Assembly: GCA_964017125.1 (NCBI GenBank)
Contig: OZ024914.1
Coordinates: 28,439,073-28,503,072, forward strand
DNA from: Flabesymbios commensalis
Taxonomy: Eukaryota; Annelida; Polychaeta; Terebellida; Flabelligeridae
DNA: 64,000 nucleotides
Direction of reading: 5' to 3'
The number at the start of each line of letters is the position of its first letter. Within the stretch, counting starts at the first letter, position 1. The notes below the pieces were generated by a model. It did not search any database, was not told the origin of the DNA, and saw only the letters and a program-made list of their open reading frames with translations. Of this stretch, positions 13,001 to 25,098 are shown one piece after another. Made by a program: the position numbers and the translations under genes.

Positions 13001-14022
13001 AGTTAACTTTTTCATTGCGACGATTTGACATGGAAAAAGGACAAAGTATGGTGAAATATTAACCCTTACACTGCTGCATCAAATTTGCAGCATGTGTGGT
13101 TTCCCACTAAGTAATATCTGGCACGTTTTTTCTTCAAAAAAACATCTCATGAAAAACTGATATTAAAAGCCATTATATTAAAAAATCTGTAAGTTAGTTA
13201 TATTTCAAGCGCAAATAGGAAGACACCACAAAACGAAAGTGAATTTTTTTTTTGCTTGCACAGTGATGAAAGCACCCTTTAAACACATTTGCCGGTTCTA
13301 ACGGTAACACACGTAATTTAAAAGTACTGGAAGTGGCTTGTGTTTTCATAAGAATTAAGGCAATGTTTTTTTCACATTTAAATATAGGCCTATGCTTTGC
13401 AGTACAAAACATGTGACACTGACTGTGACACCTACTTTCAATTGATGTCGACCCGTCAAAAGTTAAGACTAGGCTGAATACTGAGTCCTAGTTTTACATT
13501 CTGGGCCAGCAAGACAATGTACCCTATTATCCCTAAAACATGTCAGGTAAGGAGATGTAGTATGGGCTGGTTTATTATATATGTGCACTGAGATCATTGG
13601 ACGATACCACGCTACTTTTTTATCTTAGAGCGCGTGGGTGATATTAACGCTGATCAATCTGTCTGACTCATGATCACTGAGTCAGGGCAATGATCATGCA
13701 GTCATCACTTATGCTGTAAGCAATGCTGACGAGCTGCCGTCATTTTGACACAACTCAACGTACAGCCTAGTAGAGACTACTTAATCCAGGTGCCGACATC
13801 AGGTGTAAAAAAGAGCAGTGAATAGATCAAGGCTGACACTGTGCACGCTTTGGTCCTGTTAATGTGTCACACACATTACACTCTAACTCAACCCGAAACT
13901 CTAGGATTGATCTATAATACATTGCTAAACACAAAAATAAAAACAAATGTTATGTATGTACACTGTATTCTCAATGCAATATTCAATGGTAAACATGTAG
14001 GATCCTTACTTCGTTAAGTTTA
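10076..14022. other. unassigned stretch
   Basis: Apart from the SINE at 10875 and a decayed palindromic MITE near 12885-12935, I see only AT-rich unique-looking sequence. A TTAA-CCCTTACACTGC end near 13067 may be half of a piggyBac-like MITE. No ORF resembles a known protein. Confidence 0.6.
10875..11181 (+). mobile_element. dimeric tRNA-derived SINE, copy 1
   Basis: Second head from about 10998 with A-box-like TGACCGAGAGTTAGTGTG and B-box-like TTTCGAATCC. A decayed first head lies before it (GATCGCGGATTCGTCTCCTG). Tail ends ATTTATTTCATTTC. Confidence 0.72.
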
Positions 14023-14465
14023 TGTGGCAGTTATCCCCGGCTTCCCGGACGCGAGAAGCTGTGAACGACTGCCTCATTTCGGTACTTTGGTGCCGTGCGC
14101 ACAGGGGCCGGAGCCCATGCGGTCTTGGTACTTTTCCGCACTTCAGACGTTATGCTCGGGGACTACGGACGTGCCGTAGGTCGCTCTCTCTGAGTCAAGT
14201 AGGACGTGTCGTGCGCGGGGCTGTACGTTGTAGTTGCTAGATGTCTAACGAATAAACATGACAAGTGGAGGAAGAGTTTTATGATTTACTTGGAACCGTC
14301 AATTCGACGGAGAAAGGAAGTTTGTGTTATAATGGTGAATGTTGGGCAGTTTCCCTCGTCCGCCATTGCGAGCCCATACTAGAGACCCCAACGGTCACTC
14401 ACAGGTATCTTCGGCGCGAGGGGCACCCCATCTTCCCATACTGGTGACCCCTGACGACTGATAGT
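14023..14465 (+). mobile_element. possible LTR-type fossil fragment
   Basis: A GC-rich island starting TGTGGCAG, with an AATAAA near 14252, ends just before CTGGTGACCCCTGACG. That stretch resembles the primer-binding side of LTR elements. No second LTR and no gag or pol homology is seen. It could instead be a host CpG-rich promoter fragment. If an LTR relic, it is solo or broken. Confidence 0.25.
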
Positions 14466-16910
14466 CAACGCAACAGTGTTTTCACCAAGACGCCAATTGA
14501 AAACCGCTGTTTTCAAGGATAGTTTTGATTAAATTTTGAGGGATTTTTTGAAAAAAATCAATAGCATTTTTTTCATCAGGTACGTGAAAACTGTAGGTCA
14601 TTCTTAATATGCCAGTTTAAATTAGTCAGAAAGAGTTATCAGAAGAGAAGCACGTTTTTTTACGCCAAAAACGGCGTAATTTTCTAATTTTTGGACGAAA
14701 TCCCACGTGTTTGGCGCTTTTTCAAGATGGCGAACATGTCGGTTTCTCTAGAAGAATCCTGAAAATTGTTCTCATAGACTTAGTCTATCATTTTTTCAAT
14801 GTAAGAGTTTGTTAAATGCTTTCTCCTATTAATGCCACTGTAGGCGAATAGGAAGTTGGTATTTTCGGAAACTCATTTTTTATCGTTGATTGCCTTAATG
14901 GGGGGATACTATTTTAAAGTCCATAGACAAAGCCTCGTCATTTTTTCGATTTTTCAGTAAAATCGACAAGAAATTATAAATATCGCTTCGACTCGGGTAA
15001 CCTTTATTAGGTTTAGGGCCAAAATAAAATTGTTTCCCTAAATGAATGTCAATAAACGGTCCTATTTGGTCTGTTAAAAATATTCCCAGGACCATAGGTC
15101 AATATTTTATTACTATTATAATATGTTATTTCAGAGAATGCTGAATATTGTAAATGTATTTGGTAGGTGAGCGCCATTTTGGACGCTGGTTCCCCTTGAT
15201 TAGCTGATCGCCCGCCGTGGGCAAACACGTGTCCCGCCATAACCGGCATGCATTTGGATAGTGGACCTGTGTCGCCACATCACATTAGCATAAATTAGGT
15301 CGCCATTTTGAATTGGTGGAGCTGATTCCTCACGTGTTCAAAACTATACACGGTCTAGTTTTAAATAAATTTTTTAGATTATTTATAAATTTTGTTTTTC
15401 AAAACGATTGGAAGATAGGAAATATAAATAAGTTGTTTCGAAAACGAAATTATAGCACTAATTGTATGAGATTTTTTTTCACGTTGAAACGCCCTCTGGT
15501 GTTTGTAATTGCTCTAGCCTATTTAGCCCCTTATTTGGGCACAGAGTAGGTTATGAATATGCTAATGGGAGGCGAGACGCGGCCGCTGCTCATTTTTCTA
15601 TGTACACACCGTTCCACGCATGCTGACACAGACAAGCAGCCACATGCTGTCTTCTGCACATGTTAGCAGTACCGATAATACACCATACACACACCCACCA
15701 CAGACGAAATAAAACAACCGCTACGACGACAGCCGATTTATACGTCAATCAATGAATCGAAGCGAGCGATTGATTCGGCCGTTAATAAGAATGACTCGGT
15801 GATGAACGTGTCATTATAAAAAAAAAAACGTGGAATGTTCATCACAGAAATCATTTGTCAGCGAAATGATATACTATATCATCAATCAGCATAGACTACT
15901 GTCAGTCATGTTTTGAATATTTTTCTAAAATAATAAATGTAACTGTTTTTATTCGCAGTCACATTTAGTCTATCAGTTTGAGAACGAAATTTTCTCACGA
16001 TAGTTTATTTCTGAAGTTTAAATTTTTTATAAATACAGAAATATTCGATTTGACAGTTGCGCTATCGTGATACATTGCCAATATTTGCATGTGTTTTTCG
16101 ACTTGTGTGAAATTTGTTTTTTCACCCAGGTCGATTTACATTATACTATTATCTTAGCTTAGCATAGCATGTCATAATTGTATCTGGCATTTTTTATGTA
16201 CAATTTCGACCTACAGTTTTCACTATATCATTATGTATGTGTGTGAATAAGTGAAAACATTTTATGTCAAATATAGACCCACAGTTTTCACTAAAATGAA
16301 TATATACGTTTGTGAACTAGTGCACAGCATTTAGGCGCAACTTCAGCGACGCATTTTCAACTATATCTGCAACCCCTGTTTCTCGCAACATGCGACATAG
16401 CATGAACATTTTCTACAGTCTACATTTCTAAGATTCAGCATATTACAGACATCTTTTCATCTGGTCTGAAAGGCAACGTACAACCACAACGGCAACGTAC
16501 AACCAATCCGCGCACGGCACGTCAAAACAGTTGGTATGTGTTAATATGACATACCATTTTAAACACGTTTGAGATAGACAAAGAGCCAATAGGCCAGCTA
16601 TCTCAAATGCTTCAATAGTTAGACAATTTCAAAACAACATTTTCACTTGGGTTGGTTGGCCCGTCACCAGCGTTGGTGCAGAGAGCCGGAGTGCAACCTC
16701 GAACTTGCTCTGATTCCATAGGCTATATAGGGGCCTACCCCCCGGGTCGGCGGTCGGAGATGAAGTAAATACGAAACTATGTGAATTTCATTCTTTCATT
16801 TATTATCAACTTGCTATCCATAGCTCACGACCGGGTGTGTGATCAGCCATATTAGCCTATCAGTGGAGCGGCACGCCCGATCGCTTTGCCTTTGACTGTC
16901 ATTGTCAGGG
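14466..16910. other. unassigned stretch with some CpG and ATGGCG motifs
   Basis: Contains CACGTG (14704, 15332), GATGGCGAACATG near 14726 and CpG-containing runs at 15180-15260 and 15560-15800. These could mark a promoter, but I find no coding exon next to them. Confidence 0.4.
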
Positions 16911-17230
16911 GCGGGGGCCCTAGGGTAGTGGTTAGCACCGCTTCCCTTCACACCAGAGTTCGGGGTTCGGTTCCCGGTTTTGGCGGTTTGAAAGAAACAA
17001 AAATGTTTCTTCCCCATCCACGTGTGAAAGTCAGTATTGTGGGGAGCCTCCGTGACCGAGAGGTAGCGTGCTCGGCCTCAGACCGCCGGGGCTCAAATTT
17101 CGAATCCTGTGTCTGGAGGGCAGTGTCATCTCAATCATCTCACCATCTTCAGGAGGTACTCCTCACCCAGTTTAGCCTATATGTGCACAAACTGACAAAG
17201 GTGGCCTGAAGCCCGATTCATTTCATTTTT
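16911..17230 (+). mobile_element. dimeric tRNA-derived SINE, copy 2 (best preserved)
   Basis: The first head has A-box-like GGGTAGTGGTTAGCACC and B-box GGTTCGGTTCC (16964-16974), like a Glu/Asp/Val tRNA. A linker GAAACAAAAATGTTTCTTCC follows. The second head has TGACCGAGAGGTAGCGTG (17053-17070) and TTTCGAATCC, like a Leu/Ser tRNA. The tail ends TTCATTTCATTTTT. Reverse-strand and forward ORFs across it are by-products. Confidence 0.85.
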
Positions 17231-18437
17231 GTCACTGTCACAGTGTCAGGACAACCCCTTCTCCCACCAGCGTCACCCTCCCCTACCTCTGGCTCTGCGT
17301 CCAGTGACGTGGCCCTCTCCTAACGCCCTGTATGTGGTTACGTAAGAGGCCCCAGCAATCCATAAGGTCATGGGGCCCTTACGCTCTTGCGCCCAGTATA
17401 GGCCTACCATAGAAATGAGTACATTTCTATGAGGCCCAAGCTGTGAGGCCCATAGAAATATACTTATATAATGTATGTTCTGTGGTGAGGCCTACACTGT
17501 AGCCTACCGGTAGGCCATCTGGTGAGTTGAACTTGAAGTCTTAGTCTATTTTGTTAAAAATATATTAACATGATTGTGTGTATAGTTGTGTGACAATAAA
17601 ATTTCGCACATTTTTTAGTTGTGTTTTTTATTCATATTGAATTTTTTTATTATACTTCTAGGATTTTTATTCAACAACATTTCTCTATTACTAAACATTG
17701 GACATATTCTCATGATCAGCCTACATTATAATTGTTTTCGAATTAATAGGAAATGATATTCAACATGGCGGCGAATTTCGGGAGTGCCTGAGCTGAGCAG
17801 TAGGCCTAGGCTAAACACATTAAAGCAAGGCAAAGGCCGACTTTTTTTGCCAGATTGTTATATTTTTATTTCTGTTCTAGTAATAGTAAGTCTATGTGTT
17901 TTTCAATTATTACGTTATGTAGAATAGACCGATATATACATGATTCAATTTCAACAACATTTCATTTATGATTTTGCGCATGATTTGTCTTTCAATAGTT
18001 TCATTTTATTTTAAGCCGGATTTTAACGTTAGGATTTTCATTTTGACATTTTCATTTTGACATCACTCTTCTCAGCTTCAGAGTTTAGTCACTGAGTAGA
18101 CCCTAGGCCTAGTCAATTTTTTTTTTTTTATTTTGAACTGGGAACATTAAACAGGTCTTATGATACTGCCAGTGATAACGTTAGATCTACTCGTTAGTTA
18201 GCAGGTTAGTACAAAGACGTATAAATGAGAGATGAATAACCAACAACGTCAACTCAACAATTCAGTCAACAGCAACACATGAGTCATTCACTCAGTCACT
18301 GATTGAAATTTTTTTACATTGTAATCAGAAGAAGAATCAGAATCATTTATTCAAAATATTGAATAAAAACACAGTTAGGCCCCTATTGACTTTGACTTCC
18401 CATACATTCACAAACAATAAGATGGCAGATCATATTT
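17231..18437. other. unassigned stretch
   Basis: No ORF, array or inverted repeat I can support, apart from TAGGCCTA octamers. Confidence 0.5.
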
Positions 18438-19010
18438 TGTTTGTCGACTGGACAAATTTTTTAGGTTGACTTTCCACGTCTGTCGTTAACTTCCGTTACT
18501 TTCTGTTCTGTCTGTGCAATGTCAGAAGGCAATATCTGCTCTCTGGTATACTAGGCATTTAGTGATTTACTGCTTTTTAATTGGCGTCCCGTCTCTTCGT
18601 GCCATAGCGCTGCCAATAGGCCGTATTTGCTCACTTGTAAATCAAGTATATACTTCCTTTCCGCTGATGTCACTGCCTCCTTTTGGCTTGCACTGACCAA
18701 ATGTTGGTTAAATGTTGTAACATCATCTATGACACTCTTCCAACATTGAGCCAACATTGTGTCAGGGTATCGAGTTGCCGGTGCTCCCTGCAAAAATTAG
18801 ACCTTTAGCCAATGCTGTTTTACAGCTGAGCCATGGTAGTAGACGATGGGCCAGCAGTAAGCTAGCATTGGGTGAACGTTTATCTTGTTAAGGCCTATAT
18901 ACTTGTATGCCAATGCTGGGCTAATGACGGCCCAGGGTTGTAAACGGTGGGCCACCATCAGGCTAACATTGTGTCAATGACTTGAGCTTGCTGATCAGCT
19001 GTGACAGCAA

Positions 19011-19115
19011 CCCAGCAAACACAAGGCATTGACACAATTGTGTTTTAATGCTGGCCCGCCGTCTTCGCCGTCGGCACAACATTAAAACAACATTGGGTCA
19101 ATGTCAATGTTCGTG
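19011..19115. repeat. palindromic MITE (CCAGCAAACACGAG family)
   Basis: Copy of the 7125 element carried by the segmental duplication; its left end CCCAGCAAACAC is better preserved. Confidence 0.78.
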
Positions 19116-20157
19116 AACTACAGCACTGTCGCGGGAGGGCTCGTCACGTTCTCCCACCCCTCTCCGCCTCACTTGACACAACTGTGTTATGTTGCACAAT
19201 ATAACAATTAGGTCTTGGCTAAGATATTCAATGTCAGCGTATTGGCCGAAGCGCCAGCCGAGCTCCTAAAAATCAGCGAGAGGTCAGGGGGCCGCCTAGA
19301 CCCCCGGAAATTTTGTGGATACTGTCTGCTCTGAGATGCATTCTGAAGCATTTCCCTACACTTTGATACATAGCTCCCAAAATACAGGCCTTGAAAATTC
19401 CTTCATTTTTTTGTAAAAAGATAAATAACCCATGAAAAATCTGGCTTTCCATCAACCTGTGATGTTTTGCTGTTGATCGTGACAAACGTCACTCAGTGTC
19501 AACAGTGATTGAATGAAGGAAAAGGCCACACTTAATGAAAAAATCTCGTCCTGTTACTACTTTTAATCTAAAGATTCAATGTTTTTTTATAGACTTATAT
19601 GCAGAAAAACCAGGGCATAGCAGCTATCAATTAGAAATCCGTAATCGCCAGATACACAGCAACAGCTTGTGTGCGCATGCACCTTTTGTTTGTTTACTTA
19701 TAGATTATATAGCATTTCAAGCTAGTAATACATGTGCAGGATAGTATATTTTTACACATCTCCATATAAGTATTAGAGATACACTGTCTAAATTATTAGT
19801 GGGCCTAGGGTGTCTTCTATATAGAGGTGGCTGTAGATACATTGCAATATGGTGCAAATAGTTCATGCAATATATATACCTTAAAGGTATGGTCAACTGT
19901 CGAAATTTGTGGGACAAGGGTCCCCCAGAATGCAATAGTGCCCGTGGGTAGGCCAAGGCCCTATTCCATAATAATACTAAATATGCATTTCATACCCAAA
20001 GCCTCATTAAGAGCAAGTTCTCAAATCACAGCAAGTTCATATATACTTTCAAGAGCGACATCTATGAGTAACAATTCTATCGAATCTCAAAGCCCTTTGT
20101 CCTGGATGTATTACTGTGGGTATTTTGAAACAGGTTGACCCCATGCATGTACCGACA

Positions 20158-20245
20158 CCCAGTGAACACAACATATTTGTATGACTTTATACAATGTTGG
20201 ACCAACGTCGTATAAATGTTATACAAATGTTTTGTGTTTGCTGGG
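20158..20245. repeat. palindromic MITE (CCAGCAAACACGAG family), short
   Basis: CCCAGTGAACACAACA facing TTTTGTGTTTGCTGGG, with CATTTGTATAAC-type inner arms. Confidence 0.72.
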
Positions 20246-20845
20246 AAGGAGGACTTTCTCTTAAACATTGTACATTTCTGCAATGTTGGTTGAATGTTGG
20301 GCCAGCGTCGCAGATGTTGGCCTAACATTAAAACAGCGTTGGGTGAGTGTTCATTGGAGTAATATCCAGTCTTATATTCAGGTTACTTTATCAACCACAC
20401 TGTACTGTATGCTGAAGGCTTACACGCATGCGAGTTTAGAACCTGACTCTATCTTTAACAGGCCTAAGCATCGTGGATGATATTTATGCCCACTCCGCTG
20501 CAATCCACTATAAGTCTATGTCGCATCAGAAATTTGGCAATCGGCCAAATAAGGTCGCTGCATTTAGCGCTGCTTTACAGCCCAAGCGTGGGACATTTCT
20601 TTGGACGGTCATATCTAAGACTTGGCCTGGAATAATCAGGTCGAAAATAGTGTTTTTAGAATCGGTAGCCTTTCAGCTACGATATGGCATACTGAGCTTA
20701 TTTCCTGCACAGTTTTTAAAACGTTATGGACGTTTTTTTGGATCTTGGGGTCGAGATCGCTCTCAGTCACCGCCATGTCGAAAAACGTTGATTTTTTCGG
20801 GTAAAACGAAAACAGAAATCCACGGCCTCGACGGCTACTGCTTAA

Positions 20846-20953
20846 CCAGCAAACACGAGACAATGCACGAATGATGTGTTAATACTGGCATGCTGTCTGC
20901 GAAGTCAGCGCATCATTAGGCAAGCATTGGGTCATCACCTCGTGTTTGCTGGG
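20846..20953. repeat. palindromic MITE (CCAGCAAACACGAG family)
   Basis: CCAGCAAACACGAG and CTCGTGTTTGCTGG are exact inverses, 108 bp end to end. TA lies close to both ends. Confidence 0.85.
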
Positions 20954-21346
20954 TATAGCAGCCCCGTAATTTTCAAATAAATTAAAAAAGAACGATTATT
21001 TCCAGGGTATCGGCAGCGTGTCGCTCTTTATTCAGCGTATCGGCAGCGTGTCGGCGATATAAGTAGCGTAGCGGCAGCAAAACTCAGCGTGTCAGCCCGA
21101 CACGCTAAAAGGGCCTGGCTAGAACCCTGATATTTATCTCAAAAATAGCTAATTTTGTATTATTAAAAATAGATTTTTGGACTCGGCAGTAAAAGGCATT
21201 GCACATTGCTATAATTTATACACTTCTGGTGTGAAATATGACCGAATAATGTAATTTATTGCAATGCCAGATCATGTGGTAAGTTAACCCTTTCATTACG
21301 ACCATCTGAATGAAAAAGGGACAAAGTATGGTGAAATATACATTTT

Positions 21347-23945
21347 TAGCTCCCGCCGTCACCGTAGGTGAGCGAAGGGAGCTATGGATTCTACCTCCGT
21401 TTTTTTTTGGCCTCTTCTTTTGCCTATAACTTTGTGAGAAAATAAGCTAGGATAACAATTTTTGGTATGTGGGTTACTTCCAGGTGGCTAATGGACGGGT
21501 TAAAATATTTTTAATCTGAATTCAATACGCAAGGTTGCAGAGGGGAAAATGATGATGTGACGGCGTTGGGCCGTTGGGCCGTTGGGCCGTTGGGCCGTCC
21601 GTAAACAATTCGTTTCCGGAGCATATCTCTGAAAGTACTTGTCCGATTGTCTTCAAATTTTACACACAACACCCCTAGGGGGTCTAGTTGTGCCTTTTGG
21701 GGTATTTGAACTTTGACCTACTTCTGGTTCAGAACTATGACCTATTTAAACGTTTTGACGCGCACTTCGTTTCCGGAGCAGATCTCGAAAAGTACTGGGC
21801 CGATGACAGTCATATTGCACATACATGTTCTCTAAGGTCCCTAGTTGTGCCTTTTCAGGTTTTTGGACCTTGACCTTGAAGTTGACCCAGCACTTTGACC
21901 TAATTTATAACATCGGTAAATCCGACTGAAAGATTTTGCGGAATATCATGAAAACCGCTTAAGATAGCTACACCATTACTATAAAACAAATTGTGAGGTT
22001 TCAGGAGAGAATGCATCTTGAAAAATTTCAAGTCGATAAAATTAAAAATGGCCGCCTATCGGCCATTATTCACCTCGACAGGCCTGATATTGCGGAATAT
22101 CATGAAAACCGCTCAAGATAGCTACACCATTAATATCAAATAAATTGTAAGGTTTCAGGAGAGGATGCATCCTGAAAAAATTGAAGTTGAGAAAATTCAA
22201 AATGGCCGCCTATCAGCCATTATTCACCTCGACAGGCCTGATATTGTGGAATATCATGAAAACCGCTCAAGATATCTACACCATTACTATAAAACAAATT
22301 GTAAGGCTTCAGGAGAGGATGTATTTTGAAAAAAATCATTTTGTCAAAGTTCAAAATGGCCGCCAATCAGCCATTATTCACTTTCACATGGCCGTTATTT
22401 GGTAAACCGTGCTAGATGGCTAGACCATTACTATAAAACAAAATGTGTGATTTCAGGAGAGGATGCATCTTGGAAAAATTTGACTCGATAAAATTCAAAA
22501 TGGCCGCTTATCGGCCATTATTCACTTTCACATGGCCGTTATTTGGTCAACCGTGCTAGATGGCTAGACCATTACTGTAAAACGAAATGTGAGATTTCAG
22601 ATGAGGATGCATCTTGAAAAAAATTGACTTGATCAAATTTAAAATGGCCGCCTTTTCGGCCATTATTCATTTTCACATGGCTGATATTTGGTAAACCGTG
22701 CTAGATGGCTAGACCATTACCTGATTACTATAAAACAAAGTGTGAGTTTTTGGAGGAGGATGCACCCTGAAAATTTTAAACTTACGAATTCAAAATGGCC
22801 GACAATCAGCATTATTTACCTCGATAGGCCTGATATCAGGTAAACCGTGCTAGATAGCTAGACCATTACTATAAAACAAAATGTGACGTTTCGAGAGAGG
22901 ATGCCTTTTAAAAACTTTCGACTCAATCGAATTCAAAATGGCCGCCTATCGGCCACTATTTACTTGCACATTGCTGATATTTGGTAAACCGTGTTAGATA
23001 GCTGGACCATTACTATAAAACAAAATGTGAGATTACAAGAGAGGATGCATCTTGAAAAAAATTGACTCGATCAAATTCAAAATGGCCGCCTATCGGCCAT
23101 TATTCACTTTCACATAGCCGGTTTTTAGTAACCGTACTAGATGGCTAGACCATTACTATAAAACAAAATGTGAGATTTCAGGAGAGGATGCATCTTGAAA
23201 AATTTTGACTTGATCAAATTCAAAATGGCCTCCTATCGGCCATTATTCACTTTCACATGGGCGATATTTGGTAAACCGTGCTAGATGGCTAGACCATTAC
23301 TATAGAATGAAATGTGAGATTTCAGCTGAGGATGCATCTTGGAAAATTTTGACTTGATCAAATTCAAAATGGCCGCCTTTAGGCCATTATTCACTTTCAC
23401 ATGGCCGATATTTGGTAAACCGTGCTAGATAGCTAGACGATTACTATAGAATGAAATGTGAGATTTCAGCTGAGGATGCATCTTGAAAAATTCTGACTCG
23501 TTCAAATTCAAAATGGCCCCCTATCGGCCATTATTTACTTTCACATGCCCAATATTTTGCAAACTGTGTTAGATGTTAGTCCATTACTATAAAACAAAAT
23601 TTGAGGTTTCGGGGGAGGATGCACCCTAAGTTTTTGACTAATTTATATCGAATTCAAAATGACCGTAAATCAGCTATTAGTTACCTCGATTGGCCTGATA
23701 TAGGGTAAACCGTGCCAGATAGGTAGACCATTACTGGGATACTGATTAGGATCATTAATTTCAATGGAGGTTTGCAATCTCTGACAGACTGTCTAGTTCT
23801 TATCCCACTCTTAGACTGGGCTTCTTAGACCTAGTTATCTTGCGTCTTGTTGACCTAGCCTAGGACTACATTAAAAACCCTACGCAAAATTGCTTAAATC
23901 AAATTCTAATTCGTCGCGGGAGCTCCTGGACTTATGTAGTCTTGT
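21347..23945 (+). mobile_element. 2.6-kb HINE family, copy C (complete)
   Basis: Reference copy, 2599 bp. The 5' end is a nested hairpin at 21347-21384: outer stem TAGCTCCC/GGGAGCTA, inner stem TCACC/GGTGA. The leader holds four GTTGGGCC octamers (21565-21596) and two diverged ~120-bp units starting at CGTTTCCGGAGCA. The tandem array runs about 21935-23740 with about 13 units of 140-150 bp. The 3' end has GCGGGAGCT, the inverse of the 5' AGCTCCCGC, then a GACT/AGTC hairpin and GTCTTGT. No protein gene is inside; a 61-codon frame from 21688 has no ATG. Flanks match an empty site near 7567 exactly, with no target duplication and insertion between two Ts. Helentron/Helitron2 non-autonomous elements (HINEs) show these features. 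Assignment to that superfamily is inference from structure. Confidence 0.88.
21935..23740 (+). repeat. tandem array of ~145-bp hairpin units (in HINE copy C)
   Basis: About 13 units, each with the order: GAGGATGCATCTTGAAAA, a TCAAATTCAAAATGGCC stretch, the hairpin AATGGCCG-CCTAT-CGGCCATT, TATTCACTTTCACATGG, GATATTTGGTAAACCGTG, and CTAGACCATTACTATAAAAC. Units within the array differ clearly from one another. Corresponding arrays lie at about 1-930, 1530-3250, 33390-35215 and 58710-60520. Confidence 0.92.
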
Positions 23946-24867
23946 TATTTATTAAGTTTATTTTGCCTGAGTGTGTCCTATTTGGGGGAAATATGGGTGC
24001 TGTGTATGAGAAACAGTTGACATTTCTGTGCACCAGTCCTTATGAATATGTCCAATTTAACGTTTGGGGGTCCCTAGGTTAGGTATACCTACTTTCGTCT
24101 TTAAGAAGTGTTCAGATAAAATATATGTTTATGATTAAATATAGTGATTAGACCGTAAAGGGTTTTGATTGGAATAAAATTGGCCAAGCGTCGCAGACAG
24201 TGGCCCAGCATTACATCAGCATTGGGCCAATGTATCGTGTTATCTGTTTTTTCTGGCGCCTGATGTAAAGAATACCCAGTGCCTGACTTATAAAGAATAG
24301 GCCTAACTGCGGGATTCCCACAAAAAATAAAACTGGCCCGACATCATTCTATCGCTGCGCCACACTATGAGCAATATCTTTGTTTTTGACGCAACAAGTT
24401 AATTTTAGTGGGCCATAGGACTTTTCAAGATAAGTTCTAGGCCCTGCCTGCTGAATTAAAGGGACTGGACTGGCTCAGGCTAAAATCCTAAAAAAACAGT
24501 GATTCTATTTTGGCTTATTAATATGACCATATGATGTAAACATGTCCATAGAATAGAACTGCAAAAGTTTTAAAAAAATTTATAGAGACGAAATTCCTGT
24601 ATTTCTTATTTTTGCCATGGTAGTGTCGCCAATAAATGCCCATTACGGCCCACACTGTCAAATTGTGAGCTGTGTATCGCTGTATTAGTTTGAGTATTAG
24701 TATTCAGCATTGTTAGAGCAGAGTCAAGGTTCGGCATCCCATGATCCAAAACTTAGGCCTATATGCTTACCAATAAAATTTAAATGAAGTATGGCAGAAA
24801 ACGAGCTACTGAAACCAAAATGTAGTTGAAATGTTGATTCCAACGAAATATTGGACTGTAACATGAC

Positions 24868-25011
24868 TGTAACCTCGCCACAAGGTAACCTTGCAACAGG
24901 TAATCTCGCCACAGATTTGGTAACCTCGCCACAGAAGGCTGAGTAACCTCGCCACAGCTTTGGTAACCTCGCCACATGGGGCTAAGTAACCTCGCCACAA
25001 CTTCGCAACAC
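24868..25011 (+). repeat. GTAACCTCGCCACA cassette, locus 2
   Basis: Duplicate of locus 1 inside duplication copy 2, with a few changed bases. Confidence 0.88.
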
Positions 25012-25098
25012 CTGTTGTATCCACATTTATCAATGTATTTTCAAAGGTTAATCTCTACCTTGAACGTGGTGTAATGTCTATATAGACTTAGACTATAT

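Larger units (their letters stand above)
19229..21128. mobile_element. 1.9-kb insertion in duplication copy 2 (hAT-like ends, uncertain)
   Basis: Flanked by GATATT at 19223-19228 and 21129-21134; the empty site at about 7347-7352 has one copy. If the right end is GCTAGAACCCTG, the duplication is ATATT (5 bp) and the ends read CA..G...CCCTG, which is hAT-like but with poor terminal similarity. Repeated CAGCGTRTCGGCAGCG motifs lie near the right end (21005-21110), with a related run at the left end. It contains several small palindromic MITEs. No transposase is seen. Confidence 0.6.

Noticed and set aside
16911-17120. Functional tRNA genes
   Set aside because: A- and B-box-like text is present, but the sequences do not form full cloverleafs and are repeated as a dimer with a SINE tail.
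16814-17209. Open frames across the SINE on both strands (for example GNRTPNSGVKG)
   Set aside because: They translate tRNA-derived heads and the linker; such ghost peptides are common in SINE-rich genomes.
20473-20874. 133-codon plus-strand open frame
   Set aside because: No similarity recognised. The opposite strand shows the more protein-like start and is reported as a finding instead.
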